NCBI GenBank assembly: GCA_964247055.1
Contig: OZ176055.1
Span: forward strand, 992,001-1,056,000
Direction of reading: 5' to 3'
DNA length: 64,000 bases
From: Paragordius varius
Lineage: Eukaryota > Nematomorpha
Shown here: positions 1 through 11,339 of the stretch, piece by piece
How the letters are laid out: each line of letters begins with the position of its first letter
Position numbering within the stretch: the first letter of the stretch is position 1
The notes under the pieces: generated by a model
What the model was told of the DNA's origin: nothing
The model's input: the letters and a program-made list of their open reading frames with translations, nothing else
Databases searched by the model: none
Position numbers and translations under genes: made by a program

Positions 1-1310
1 TAATATTAATATATGGATTATGCATAAATTAATATATTTTGCATATTAAAAAGTATTTAATTGATGGTTTAGTTTGTATTATACTATATGGAGTAGCAAT
101 TGGCATCTCTAGGTCCAGTTAAAAGTATTTTAACTGCAATTTCTACTAAAAAAAATTTATTTTAACTAGCCCTACCGCGGTACTACAGATATAACAAGTT
201 AATAAATATAAATCATGCATTTATCCTTTGAGGCAAATCAATGGAGTTCAATCGGTCTTAAAAATTGATTTAAAATTTTTTGGACGATAGATGTCATCTT
301 ACGTGACAAATTAGATTCTTAATTCAAAATTCTAATCTGACAAAGAGGTTTTTTCCTCGAATACATAGATTATATATTTTAAGTCTGGAAAATGTATTCA
401 AATTTATGTTAAAATCATCATATACGGGTTAAGTGAGATATATATATCGTTATACGGTAATAGTTTCAAAATTAACTCAGGAGTAAAGTATGTATTTTAA
501 ACCAACATTTCAGCTCCCCTGTGCTCATTATTATATTAAGGACTTTGGCAAATTTTGAAACCTCCGTAAAAGATACAATTTTTTATTCTGCAAACAGTGA
601 TATATTTAGCAAACCCATATTGGGTATTTAATACAAAATTGAATAAACACTTTTCTAGATAATTTGCCATAAAGACAATCTGGTCATTTTATATGTGTTA
701 AATTGAAATTTAGCTGTTAAATTTTTTTAGGCCTGAATAGTAGAGTAATTTAAAATTATAAATACAAGAAATAAATTTATAAAAAACCACATTTTGGCCT
801 TGATTTTTCGTACATATTTATCTTTTAGGGTTATATATATATTAAACAATCGTAAAAATATAGGTTTTGAATGAAACAACCAAGGATTATATCATACAGT
901 TTTACTTAGCGAAAAAATATTATTCTTTACTTTAATGTTTTATTTTAATAAATTTGCCGTAAATTTTGGTTTTTAAAGATTTACCCTAAATATATTGTTT
1001 ACCCCAAACACCAAATAATGCGATATTATCTTAAATAACCGAATGCTTTTAAAAATAGTGAAATGCAGGATGATAGAATCATTGATTTTATTTTGGGAAA
1101 TTGGATAATATAGTTTGAAAAAATGCATAATACTAAGGACAAAATTAAATTGTATGTGTATATAAAATGTTTGTCATCATATCTATAAATTATAGATTAT
1201 ATGTGGAATACAAATGATATAATTGGTGATATTATAAAACGAAAAGTCAATAAGATAAAAAATCCCAGTTTCATAATAAACAAAAATTAATACATATGTT
1301 GGATATATAT
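1..1310. other. AT-rich intergenic DNA, no gene seen
   Basis: This stretch lies downstream of the phosphate transporter. I see no convincing ORF, exon pattern or clear repeat terminus in it. Confidence 0.5.
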
Positions 1311-1596
1311 TACAGTAAAAATTCAAAATATACTGACAAAAATTAAAAGCTAAAAGATTATATTTTTTATAGACGACAATATTTTTTAACCTTTATTTTT
1401 TTAAAATATATGTCCTATAGTTTAAGGTTGCTAAATAAGGAATCGAAATGCGCGGTAACGCTCTCAATTATACATTTCACAATTAAAATCAATCCGGTCG
1501 TATATAACATATCAAGGTTCAATTGTTTTTTTATCAAAAAAAAATATAATCCCTTAAGTTTTTACGTTTTGTCTTTATGTTTTAATTTTTACTGTA
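1311..1596. mobile_element. MITE family A copy (about 285 bp, TA-flanked inverted repeats)
   Basis: The left end reads TACAGTAAAAATT and the right end reads AATTTTTACTGTA, with the shared inner motif ACAAAA..GTAAAA near both ends. The size, the TA borders and the lack of coding capacity suit a non-autonomous Tc1/mariner-like MITE. It ends about 47 bp beyond the stop codon of the minus-strand transporter gene. Read on the minus strand it holds AATAAA near 1392-1397, so it may supply that gene's poly(A) signal. Confidence 0.75.
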
Positions 1597-1642
1597 TATA
1601 ATTTACAACAAATGTACTATATTATAAGTGTGAGAGTGAGTA

Positions 1643-4600
1643 TCAAGATGGATTTTCATTAGAATCTGTTGTCGTCGTATTACTATTGGCATTAGAGACA
1701 TAAACATTTGGGGCGGTGTTGGCATTTAAGCTAAGAAGGGAATTGGAATTATCGTCAAACAAAACAATTCCAGAATCATTTATGGAATTTCCGCGGGTTA
1801 AATTAGTTAATCTTGAAGCGGAAGATGCTGTTTGGGTTTGTTCTTGACTGCCATTCAATCGATTCGATGTATCCAAAATCACTGAAGCCGTATTTCGCAT
1901 CATATTAGTATGGTTGTTATCAGAAGAATGAATATTTCCATTTGTGGTGATGGCATCCTTGGGCTGTGAATCATTTAATAACTTCTCTAAACTTTCAGTG
2001 TTGCTGAAATTGGGACACTTTTTATTCTCGTCGCCTTCGGGAGAATTTCGGTTAATTTTTATTACAGATACAGGCATGGTATTTGTCTTTTGAGATCGTT
2101 CTTCTCCTTCTTCGTGTTGTTTTTGGGTCAATCGTTTTCGAATCCGATGTACCAGAGAGGTTAAAGGTTTTGTGGGAAAAAATTTTGATGATGTTTTTAT
2201 ATGCGGCGTTGGAGCCATAGAAATTGAGCCTACGCTATTCATTACATCTTGATTAACTAATTTATCCTTGTAAAGCATGAGCGGAGAGGTTCGACCACAA
2301 TCAATTTCAAATACTTTGCTGGTGGCGGTATTTGGTTGAATTTGCATACAAGCAGCGTTAGGTGAAGAGAGCTTTTGGTTTTGAGTGTCTCCCTCAACCG
2401 TAGGTGTCATACATTTATCATAAACTGCGTTTAATGAGCAATTATTATGATTAGGGGGATATTTATCTTGTCGATTAATTTTGTTTTCAAGAGTAGTTTT
2501 ATCACAGCAACATGATGGGCAAAAGCGCCCAAGTAATTTTTTTCTATTCCCTCCTTCTTCGTCCTCTCCATCGTCACCGCTTGGCTTTGTTCGTTTTTTC
2601 CGTCGAAAATTTGACGAAATAAATACTCTCATGATACGTTTTATTAAACGGTCCATAGGTTTAAGCGAATGCAGATATTCAGGCAAAAAGTCCCAATCAC
2701 GGAGGAATGGTGGTAAAAGTTTTGGCTTACACCTTTGTAATTTGTTAACAATGAGCGCGAAAGCAATTATAGTTAGTACAGGTCCAATGAAAACGCCCAA
2801 AAGTAGCCGTATCCCGCCTAAAGCACTGAGACCAAACACAAGAATTGGACATAAAAAGTAGAACCCAAGAAGGTACATGGTACTAAACCAACGGTATCTA
2901 AAGGAATAATGTAAAACATTATTTGTTAAAACATCTTACAAGGTAAATTCATATATATATACAGTAAAAATTAAAAGTATGCAGACAAAAAGTAAAAATT
3001 AAATAGCCAATATTTTTTTAAACCAGTCTTTTTGATATTGTTAATTATAACATCAATGATGACATTATAAATTATATGTGAATAATAAAATTACATTATT
3101 ATTCCTTTGTTTGGGACCCAAACAATAAGTTATATTTAAAAAAACTATGGTTTAAAATCATATGGATATCTTTTTACAAAAGTATATTTGTCTTTTAGTC
3201 GTTACGTTTTGTCTGTATAATTTTAATTATTACTGTATTAGCTCAAAAAATATCTCTTACCTGTAAACGACGTCACCCAAAAATTTTGCGATAAAGAGTG
3301 GCCAGCGCATAAATGGCAAAGGGTAAAAGAGCAGGACACCAAAAATGTTATAGAACATATGTATGAGAGCAATTTGAAGTGATGCTTTCAAACTATTGTA
3401 TGGTTGTATTGGCACAAACGTAGTTCGATTATACGGGGATGTTACATTACTTAGGCCTGAAGAGAAATTTGTTGATCCATGACCAGTTTCTAGATTATTG
3501 TAATTGATATCATCTTCATCAATATCTACTCCAGTAACTGTGAGACTTGCTATTAAACCAGTTGTCGTTGTTCCAATATTGCTACCCAGCGCCAAAGGAT
3601 AAACATTTTCAACTCTATATATATCCATCATAAAATATCATGATATTATTTGGTTGTTTTAAAGATAAAATGTTTGAGAGGAAGTTATATTTACAATAAT
3701 ATCAAAAACTTACGCCACAAGTCCGACGCCTACAAGAGGTGTTAGGGTAGAAGTAAAGATTGTACTACTTTGGATCATGAATGTCACAAAAGCCCCAAAT
3801 AAAATAGCAATGTACCCGGTGAGAAATCCCAACTTCCCCGGTAATTTGTAATTGATTATGTGCCGAATACTGACTGATATACGAGCTAAATTTTATGTTA
3901 AAATATATATGTTGTTAGATTTTTAGAGCTGAATTACGCGCTTTAGAAAACCGATCTAATTAATTTTTGCAATCAAAAGCATTTTATTAATTAAACCAGA
4001 AAATGAATGCATGTATCTACGCACAAGCATTCAGTTTATATATTAGGTTTTTTTGATTTTATGTTAATGAAAAGGAATATTGTAAAAAATTCGTCATATA
4101 CTATATTGTATAACTTTTATATGAAAATAAGCGGGTTGTAGCCAATAATTCATTTTAAAATAATAAATTCACGTATACTTTTGAGAATGGATTGCAAAAT
4201 TTTGACCATTCCAACCAAACAAAATCCCAACAGGCAGAGTGAAAATATGAGCAGTATAATTCCAACGATGTTATCGGATAGATTTGTGCGAGCAAATAGG
4301 AAATGACCTATTTTATAACATATGTAAAAATAAGCTCACATAAGCAGAGAAAAAATGGTATATTTTATACATCTTTGTTTAGTTATCACAGTAGAGTGGT
4401 CAGCTGGACCAACAATGGTATTTGATTTAGCTACGTTTCTGCACCAACGTTTAAGGATCGTTAGGTTCATGGAACCCGGCTTTGATTTGGCTATATCGTC
4501 CAAAGCCTTTTCATCCAACTATCATAATAAATTTTGTTTTTAAACTTTTTGGTATTATAAGGACGGTAAATAAGACATATATATTATATGTTAGCTTTAA

Positions 4601-7225
4601 GGTAAATTTTAAGCAAGTCAAAAATGTTAAGAAGTTTGATATAAAATAAAAAAATATATTTGGTAAATATGATCTTTGAAAAACTTTTGAATAAAATTAG
4701 TAAAGATAATATATTGTTTTAAAAACAAGAAATATTTTACCTGAATAAATTGGGATGTAAATGGTTTAGTTAAGGCTTTAAGCATTTGTTTTTGCTTGTA
4801 GTTTACTGTTTCAATCTTTAAACTGTTTATGATGGCACTCGTTGTGTGAAATAAAAATCCTAAAATAATTATAATATAAATAAATCTTTTACATCTTAAA
4901 AAATCAGTTATTAATTTTGAGAATTCGTAAGTAAAAAACCTGTTAAAAGTTCCAAGGGCAGAAAAATAACCACACTTAACCAATTAAACATATCATGGAC
5001 AGTGGCTGCGGCAAAAGCTCTCTTGTAAAACTCATTGCCGGTTAGCTTTGGTTTTTCAGTTTCTTCCTCTTTGCCTTGTTGAGTTAAGGCAGAGATTCGA
5101 CCATTTTTACCCACGGAACTTATAATACTACTTCCACCCAGTGTGGTTTTTATCGTTGAACCACCATTTGAATAAGGATATTGCTGTTGTTGTTGTTGTG
5201 AGTTTTCACCAGGCAGCACCGTAATTTCTTCCAACCCGTTGATATGATTGTGATGTAGGAAAGCACAATAATTTGGATCAAGGCCAAATGTTTCAAGAGA
5301 CCTTATAACGCTTTCTTCCTCAGCTAGATTGAGGCTTTGATTACTGAATGTATCTTCTTCGTCCTCATTCTCGCCATTGTTTGTCAACATTGTATTTGCC
5401 AGGGATAAATTAGTTTTTTCTGAAGGCGAAGACGTGGTATTATTGTTAACCATATTTTGTTTGCCAAGGGCAGCTTTTTGTGGTTTACGTTTTTTGGGTT
5501 TTTTCGTTTTCCCACTGCTACCCCCTATGATGGAAACTATGATATTGGTTATGGCTGTACCAATATCGGCACCCATTATGATTGGTATTGCTGTACGTAC
5601 CATGATAACTAGAGAAAATCAAATTAATAAAATTTAATTTATAATAAAGACGACCGACCTCACGAAGCAGTGATACTTAAACCGTGGCCGTAAAAGTGCT
5701 TTTTAAAACCCTGATTTAATAATTAACTTTGTTGATGTTTACAATTTGGAGTATAAATATCTGCAAATGTGTCAAACGATAGAATTTTTATCGGTATTAT
5801 AGCACTTGAGACAGGAAACATATTTTTTCGGCCCTTTAAAAATTTTTGTGATGTGTACAACTGTTTTATAGTGGCCGTAATTTTTAAGGGTCATAAATAA
5901 CATTATCGTTCGTTTCTTATGCATAAAAAATAAAGTTTGATAGATGTTCAATTTAAACTATATTGTTCAAGTAGGGAAGAAATACTCATTCAAAATTAAA
6001 AGTTATATGTGAAGCTTACTTCTGCTAGCTACCATGGCAATCACGACAGAAACAACCATGGAGGAACTGTGCAAAAGCGCTGCACTCAATATTCCAACCA
6101 TAAGGGCAGCGATTGGATTGCTAATGAAACTACTTTCATGGAAAACTTTTCCAGCAGTTTTTGCTATTATATGAAAATGCAAATAAATTAATTTCATTTT
6201 TTAAAATAGTTTTTATGTGCCCAACACTTGTTTTTGGAGCTATAAAATATGCGTAAGTACGTAGTTAAAATATAATCAATCAATAATTTGTGGTGACAAT
6301 ATTTACTTTACTATATTTAATTGTTATACGACGAAGCGAACAAAAGAAAGCGAACGCTATTTTAATATTATGCAATACATAACTGTTGTGTAAAAAATAC
6401 GTTATAGCTATGGCCCAAATCCAAAAAATTAACATTTTTGGATAATGCTATTTTGGGGTCACAAAAACATAAAAACATTAAATAAATTTAACATATATAG
6501 CATGAATCACATGAATTACACATTTCATTTTTGTAAAACACTCCCTAAACTATGTTTCATTAACAATTATGAATTTGAATATGTGATATTTAGCCTATGG
6601 CGTTATAAAATTTCAAAAGTACTATAGAGCCAATATACATATATAACTATTAATAATATTTTATATATAAATGCAAGAATTGAAAAATTGTCAGACACAC
6701 GAGATGTCAAAAATTTTAGACACATTGCTAATGAAAACGGTATTTTTTAAAATATGGTTATTGTTTTATTTTAAATATATCATATTTTGTTCAATAAAAA
6801 TATGATTTATTTAAAATGAAAATAGACATATTTATTATAGTAATGGTCAGACGATTTCATTTACACAATCGTTAGAATATTTTAGATATGGCTGACATAT
6901 AATTTTTTGCAAAATTTTATTAATTATTCATATACCTCCGAGGAGTCTAAATGCGGCGGACATGAAATCCAGTGAGCAGATAAAGAAGTAAAGACACGTT
7001 AGTACTCCCAAAAATTTAGTTAAACTTATTCCAGTTCTGCGGAACTTTTGCAACAAAGTTAACTCTGTATAATTAAAAATTATATTTAAGTAGTATAAAA
7101 ATTTTCCAAAAAAAAATATTTTCCAAAAGCCAAAAAAGTAGAATTTATTTACCTGCCCAATGTTTACGTGTAATCTGAATATCGGGTAACTCCCAATCCT
7201 CCTTCATTTTATCCATTTTGGACAT
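1643..7225 (-). CDS. SLC34: SLC34-type sodium-dependent phosphate cotransporter (NaPi-II), 10 coding exons
   Basis: Plasma-membrane symporter of inorganic phosphate and sodium. Minus-strand exons, all with GT/AG introns and consistent phase: 7225-7153, 7064-6936, 6163-6020, 5608-4940, 4859-4741, 4518-4371, 4307-4179, 3885-3714, 3614-3261, 2897-1643; about 1,063 residues. Family landmarks in order: [17 protein letters not shown]; first repeat motif [16 protein letters not shown] then [34 protein letters not shown]; an extracellular loop with a Cys pair (KRWC..KQRC) and NLT/NLS glycosylation sites; second repeat [18 protein letters not shown] then [35 protein letters not shown] at the start of the last exon; a CPSCCC cluster. 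Vertebrate members have about 640-690 residues; the excess is a low-complexity insert in exon 4, a smaller one in exon 9 and a polar tail of about 330 residues. The first substrate motif has His where the family has Gln (QSSS). Start ATG 7225 is the first in frame and precedes a short acidic N-terminus. Confidence 0.95.
2960..3237. mobile_element. MITE family A copy inside the last SLC34 intron
   Basis: It has TACAGTAAAAATT at the left and an ATTACTGTA right end. The copy occupies 278 of the 363 bp of the intron between exons 9 and 10 of the transporter gene, leaving about 60 bp on one side and 23 bp on the other. Confidence 0.75.
5660..5885. repeat. Dispersed repeat family F, copy 1 (SLC34 intron 3)
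   Basis: It shares an ordered set of blocks with 16560-16742 and 31710-31905: GGCC(G/C)TAAAAGTGCTTTT, then ATATCTGCAAATGT, a TATCG..TATTAT block, CTTGAGACA, and GGCCCTTTAAA near the far end. It is non-coding and about 200 bp long. The ends (GTGGCCGTAA at both sides) suggest a TIR element, but the class is not fixed. Confidence 0.6.
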
Positions 7226-7557
7226 TTTTAGGGCGTTTTGCTTTCAGTTTATGGCTAATTATAAATTGATGATGTTTGCATTAATGTTCATAAGATTGTT
7301 TTGAATTTGTTTGATAATCTTTCATGTTGGAATAGAAAAATTGTTGGGTTCCAGCAAAATTTGATTTGGGAAAAAATCGGCGGTTAATATGTTTCTCGCG
7401 CGGTTTTTATAATATGTAATGTGTGTGGTATACAATTTTATCGATAGAAAAATAAAGTTTGATAATAGGAGATATGTATATAAAAATATCCCTTTCTCCT
7501 CCGTATGTTAAAATATGTATATTAGTATAAATACGCGGGAGAATTTATTAATGATAA
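7226..7557. other. Upstream region of SLC34, no gene seen
   Basis: This AT-rich sequence precedes the transporter start codon. It probably holds its 5' UTR and promoter, but I cannot point to a clear core promoter element. Confidence 0.35.
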
Positions 7558-7559
7558 TA

Positions 7560-7741
7560 CAGTGGCGTATGCAGTAAAAGATTGTTAGTGCAAAGTAATC
7601 TTAATGAACACAAAACAGGGGGACAATTTTCATATATTAATTATCATTCAGTCCTATTTATAAACATATCCATAATATCCCCCTGTTTTGTCTTCATTAA
7701 GATTATTTTGCACTAACAATCTTTTACTGCATACGCCACTG
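7560..7741. mobile_element. MITE family C, 182 bp, nearly perfect inverted repeats
   Basis: The termini CAGTGGCGTATGCAGT and its complement ACTGCATACGCCACTG are flanked by TA on both sides. The arms match over about 65 bp, including a block of Gs and its complement near the loop (CAGGGGG..CCCCCTG). This is a young-looking Tc1/mariner-type MITE. Confidence 0.85.
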
Positions 7742-7743
7742 TA

Positions 7744-8500
7744 ATAAAAATTTTGCGATCTAGATCAGGTTAATAATATAAGTGTAAAGTGTGTTTGTAT
7801 GCTTATCTATACAGTAGTGTATGGTAAAAAACAACAAATGGTTGAAATTATTTATTTTTACTATATGTTTTAACATTATAATGTTTTTAATTTGAAACTA
7901 CTTTTTTTGCCACATACCTTACCGTAAAATATAACTTAAAGGTATTTTATATTATAAATATACATAAAATAAAATAAACAAATATATATATATATTATGT
8001 TATATAATAAATTATTAGAAAGGGAATATCATATATATATAAAAATAAAAAGTAAAATGTGAATATCAATAAATTATATGTGTTTTTGTCTAATCAATAA
8101 TTTTTATATATGAACGCCTAATGGCATACACATGTATATAATATGCATACATAATGTGTGATAAGGAAGTGTTGGTCTCTCCCTTTAGTAATTGCGCGCG
8201 AAAAATGGAAAATCAAACAGTCACATAAGTAAAAAAATATATTTAAAATGGCCTTCCGAAACAAGCTAATTTGATGCTAAATATATATAAAAATTAAAGC
8301 TAAAATGCAGACATTTAAAGGTTAATGGTTTGGTTTAATTGGTAGTTCGTTAGGAGAGGGAAACTGTTAGCTTTAATAGTCAAATTAAAATTTAAACTTT
8401 ACGTTTTAGTTGAGCGACACAAATACATCTGGAAAAAGTAAAAATATATATTCAAATTTAAAGTATTTTCATACTATAAATGCGCCAAACATTAATTCAC
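7744..8500. other. AT-rich intergenic DNA
   Basis: I see no supported gene. The stretch leads into the Helitron-like repeat region, whose 5' boundary I could not place. Confidence 0.3.
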
Positions 8501-9125
8501 TTTTTAGCCACTCAATAAGACGTCCGTGTAAAAATAGGGTTTTTCTCACAAAAGGCGTGTTTTCGAGAAAATTTTTCGGGTAACGCTTAAGTTCATTCTC
8601 TAATATTTTTTGGATGAGTCGAACATAGTTAAAGGACAACATTTTTTAGTTTGGATTCATCTGTATTTAGCCGTTACCCTATAAAAGTGGAGTTGAATAT
8701 GTCACTAAAAATAAGATGGAATTAAAAAGTCCATAATTTTTCCCCTTTATCAGCGCTTTTAAACAACCCGTAGGGCTTATTCCATTGTAAAATATTGATA
8801 CTAATTTTTAGAATACCCAAGGCATCATATGAATTCAAATAAAAGTTGCACTCCCGCTTTATAAATTAACCCTGGGAAGAATTATATCCTCTCTATTCTA
8901 GGAAGTTATATTTTGAAAAATAGAGTAAAAGATCTAATTTATGAAATGCGCCACCATAAAACGATTTTAGGCAACTTTTTCAAAAATTAATGAGAGCATA
9001 TGGAATCAATCATAATTCCAGGTATTCGCGGTAAAAAGGCAAAAATTTTATTCAAGCGCTTTTTTGTATCAGCCTCTGGGTAGGGGTCTACTCATTTAAA
9101 ATTGCGCCACCATATCGATTGCGTT

Positions 9126-9136
9126 GTTTAGGAGTT
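9126..9136. repeat. Target site duplication, left copy (11 bp)
   Basis: GTTTAGGAGTT here and again at 12282-12292 brackets the LINE. In the second Helitron-like copy (about 63055) the uninterrupted sequence GTTTGGGAGTT is found once. Confidence 0.85.
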
Positions 9137-9235
9137 GGTTGGTTTTTCCTAAGTCGTACGACTTTTTGGATATAGTTTTAACTATTTCTTTCCATTTTTT
9201 TCTATCTTTAACCGCTATATTGAGCTCTTTCAATG

Positions 9236-10925
9236 TCATTTGGTCTCTTTATTTATCGTATCCAACCACCTCATCGGTGGTCGGCCTCGTTTCCTTTGCC
9301 CTTCTACCTTCCCAAACATTGTATCTTTCTCCAGAGAATTCGATCGCATGACCTGACCAAAATATGTTAACTTTCTTTTTACAATTATCTCCAGGATGTT
9401 TGTTTTAGGTTTTATTTCTGAAATTTGATTTCCATTCTTAATTTTATCCTTCCAGGTGTATCCTAGCATCCTACGCCAGCATCTCCTTTCAAAAGCCATG
9501 AGCCTTTCTTTGTCCCTTTTTCTGAGAGTCCAACTCTCACATCCATATGTGGTGACCGGGAGTACGAAACAGTAGAGTAATCTTTTTTTGGTTTCAACTC
9601 CTACGCTTTTGTTTTTCCAAATCTTTATTAAATTAGACATCGCTTCTCTACCCAATCCTATTCTCTTTCTGATGTCAGGAGTTGAAGACCCATCCTCTGA
9701 AATTATTGTGCCCAAAAACGTTAACTGTTTAACTATTTCTATTTCTACTCCTTATATAAAAATTGAAGGCTTTTTTCCTGTACATATTATTTAGGTTTTG
9801 TTAGGATTAAGCTTAAGACCATAACTCAAACTTTCCTTTCGAATCTCTTCAATCAATTCCTTCAGATCATTTGCACTTTCAGCTATAAGAGTGGTATCGT
9901 CTGCAAACCTTAAATTATTAATTGTTCTCCCTCCTATTCTTACTCCAATATTTTTACCATCCAACTTCCTCATTATCATTTCTGTGCACATATTGAACAG
10001 ATAAGGGGATAAGCAACACCCTTGTCTGACTCCTTTCAAGATAGGTATTTCGTCTGTTTCCCCCGCTGTTGTTCTAATAATCGCTCTTTGTTTAACATAG
10101 AGAGAGCTAATCAATCTTATGTGAGACGATACTCCTACTAACTTTAATGTTTCCCACATGAGTCATAGTTAATTGAATCGAAGGCTTGTCTGTAATCAAT
10201 AAAACACATGTATAATTCTTTCTGGAACTCTTTTGATGTTTCCATTATCCTTCTCATGTTTGAGATATGGTCTCTTGTGCTTTTTCCCTTCATAAATCCG
10301 GCTTGATTTTCTGGTATTTCTGTCTGTATGATACTGTGCATCCTGTTTTGTATTACTTTTAGTAAGACCTTACTAGCGTGGCTAATAAGAGATATGTTCC
10401 GATAGTTCTCGCATTGAAGTGCATCTCCTTTTTTGTATATTGGGAGATATACAGATGATGTCCAGTCGTTTGGCCACTCACATGTTTCCCACACCTTTTG
10501 ACATAACTTGTGTAACGTTTCTACAGGAATATCTTTTATGAACTCTATTGGGATATTGTCTAATCCCATTTTGCTGTTAGGAATTTGTTTTAAGGCTAAT
10601 TCAACCTCCTCTCTTAGTATATCTGGATCACGTTCTTCTTCTTTTAATTGCAACACCTTTGCTTGAGGAGCCTGATAGAGTTTTTGCGGTATTCCTTCCA
10701 TCTTTCTCGTACTTCTGTTTGTTTGCACAATATGGTGCCATTCTCTTTTTTAATCTTTTGGGATGATATAAAAGGTTTATGAGTCAATTGCTTCAGTTTC
10801 TGGAACATTGGTTGCATTAATCCTTTTTTGTTATTTAATTCCACTTCCAGACATTGTTTATTAAGAAAATCTTCATAATCCTTCCTTGTTTGTCGTTGAT
10901 ATTCTTTGTTATATAATTTTACCAT
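9236..10925 (-). pseudogene. LINE reverse transcriptase and 3' region, fragmented
   Basis: Translated pieces show the RT palm motif NNLRFADDTTLIAES, the upstream block GLDNIPIEFIKD, the finger motif AGFMKGKSTRDHI, ECxYRxISLISHASK-like text (ENYRNISLISHASKV), and the C-terminal blocks RRCWRRMLGY and RKRGRPPMRWLDT found at the 3' end of RTE/BovB-type LINEs. The reading frame is broken into at least three pieces (10925-10644, 10728-10144, 10159-9791 and 9715-9236), so it is not functional as it stands. Confidence 0.9.
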
Positions 10926-11339
10926 TTATATTTATATATACTATAAATATATTTAAAAATATGTTTCCTTTTAGTAATTTTTTCTTTGTTTTGTAGAGTT
11001 TTTTTTTGTATGCTAAGTATGTAAATTAAAGAGTAATATAATTCATAAATAATCAAAAATCATTGTTATACATATCATATCTTTTTACTCTACTCCTTAG
11101 TGCCTAATTATTTTATTTTTAGTAGCCTAGCCATAATTTCTTTATATTTTTCTATGATTGCTAGATAGAGTGAAATATTTATAATTTATCCATATTAACA
11201 ACATTTATAAAGATCACTCTTTAATTTTATTTATTCTAGATATTTTTTTTTGTAAAGAGGGTAAGTGAGAGGGAAGGCAATGGCAAACCACCCTCGTTTA
11301 TTACTGCCAAAAAATAGTGTTACTATATGAACTTAACGA

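Noticed and set aside
2481-2861. 126-codon plus-strand ORF opposite the SLC34 last exon
   Set aside because: It is the antisense shadow of a verified coding exon; biased codons leave the opposite strand open.
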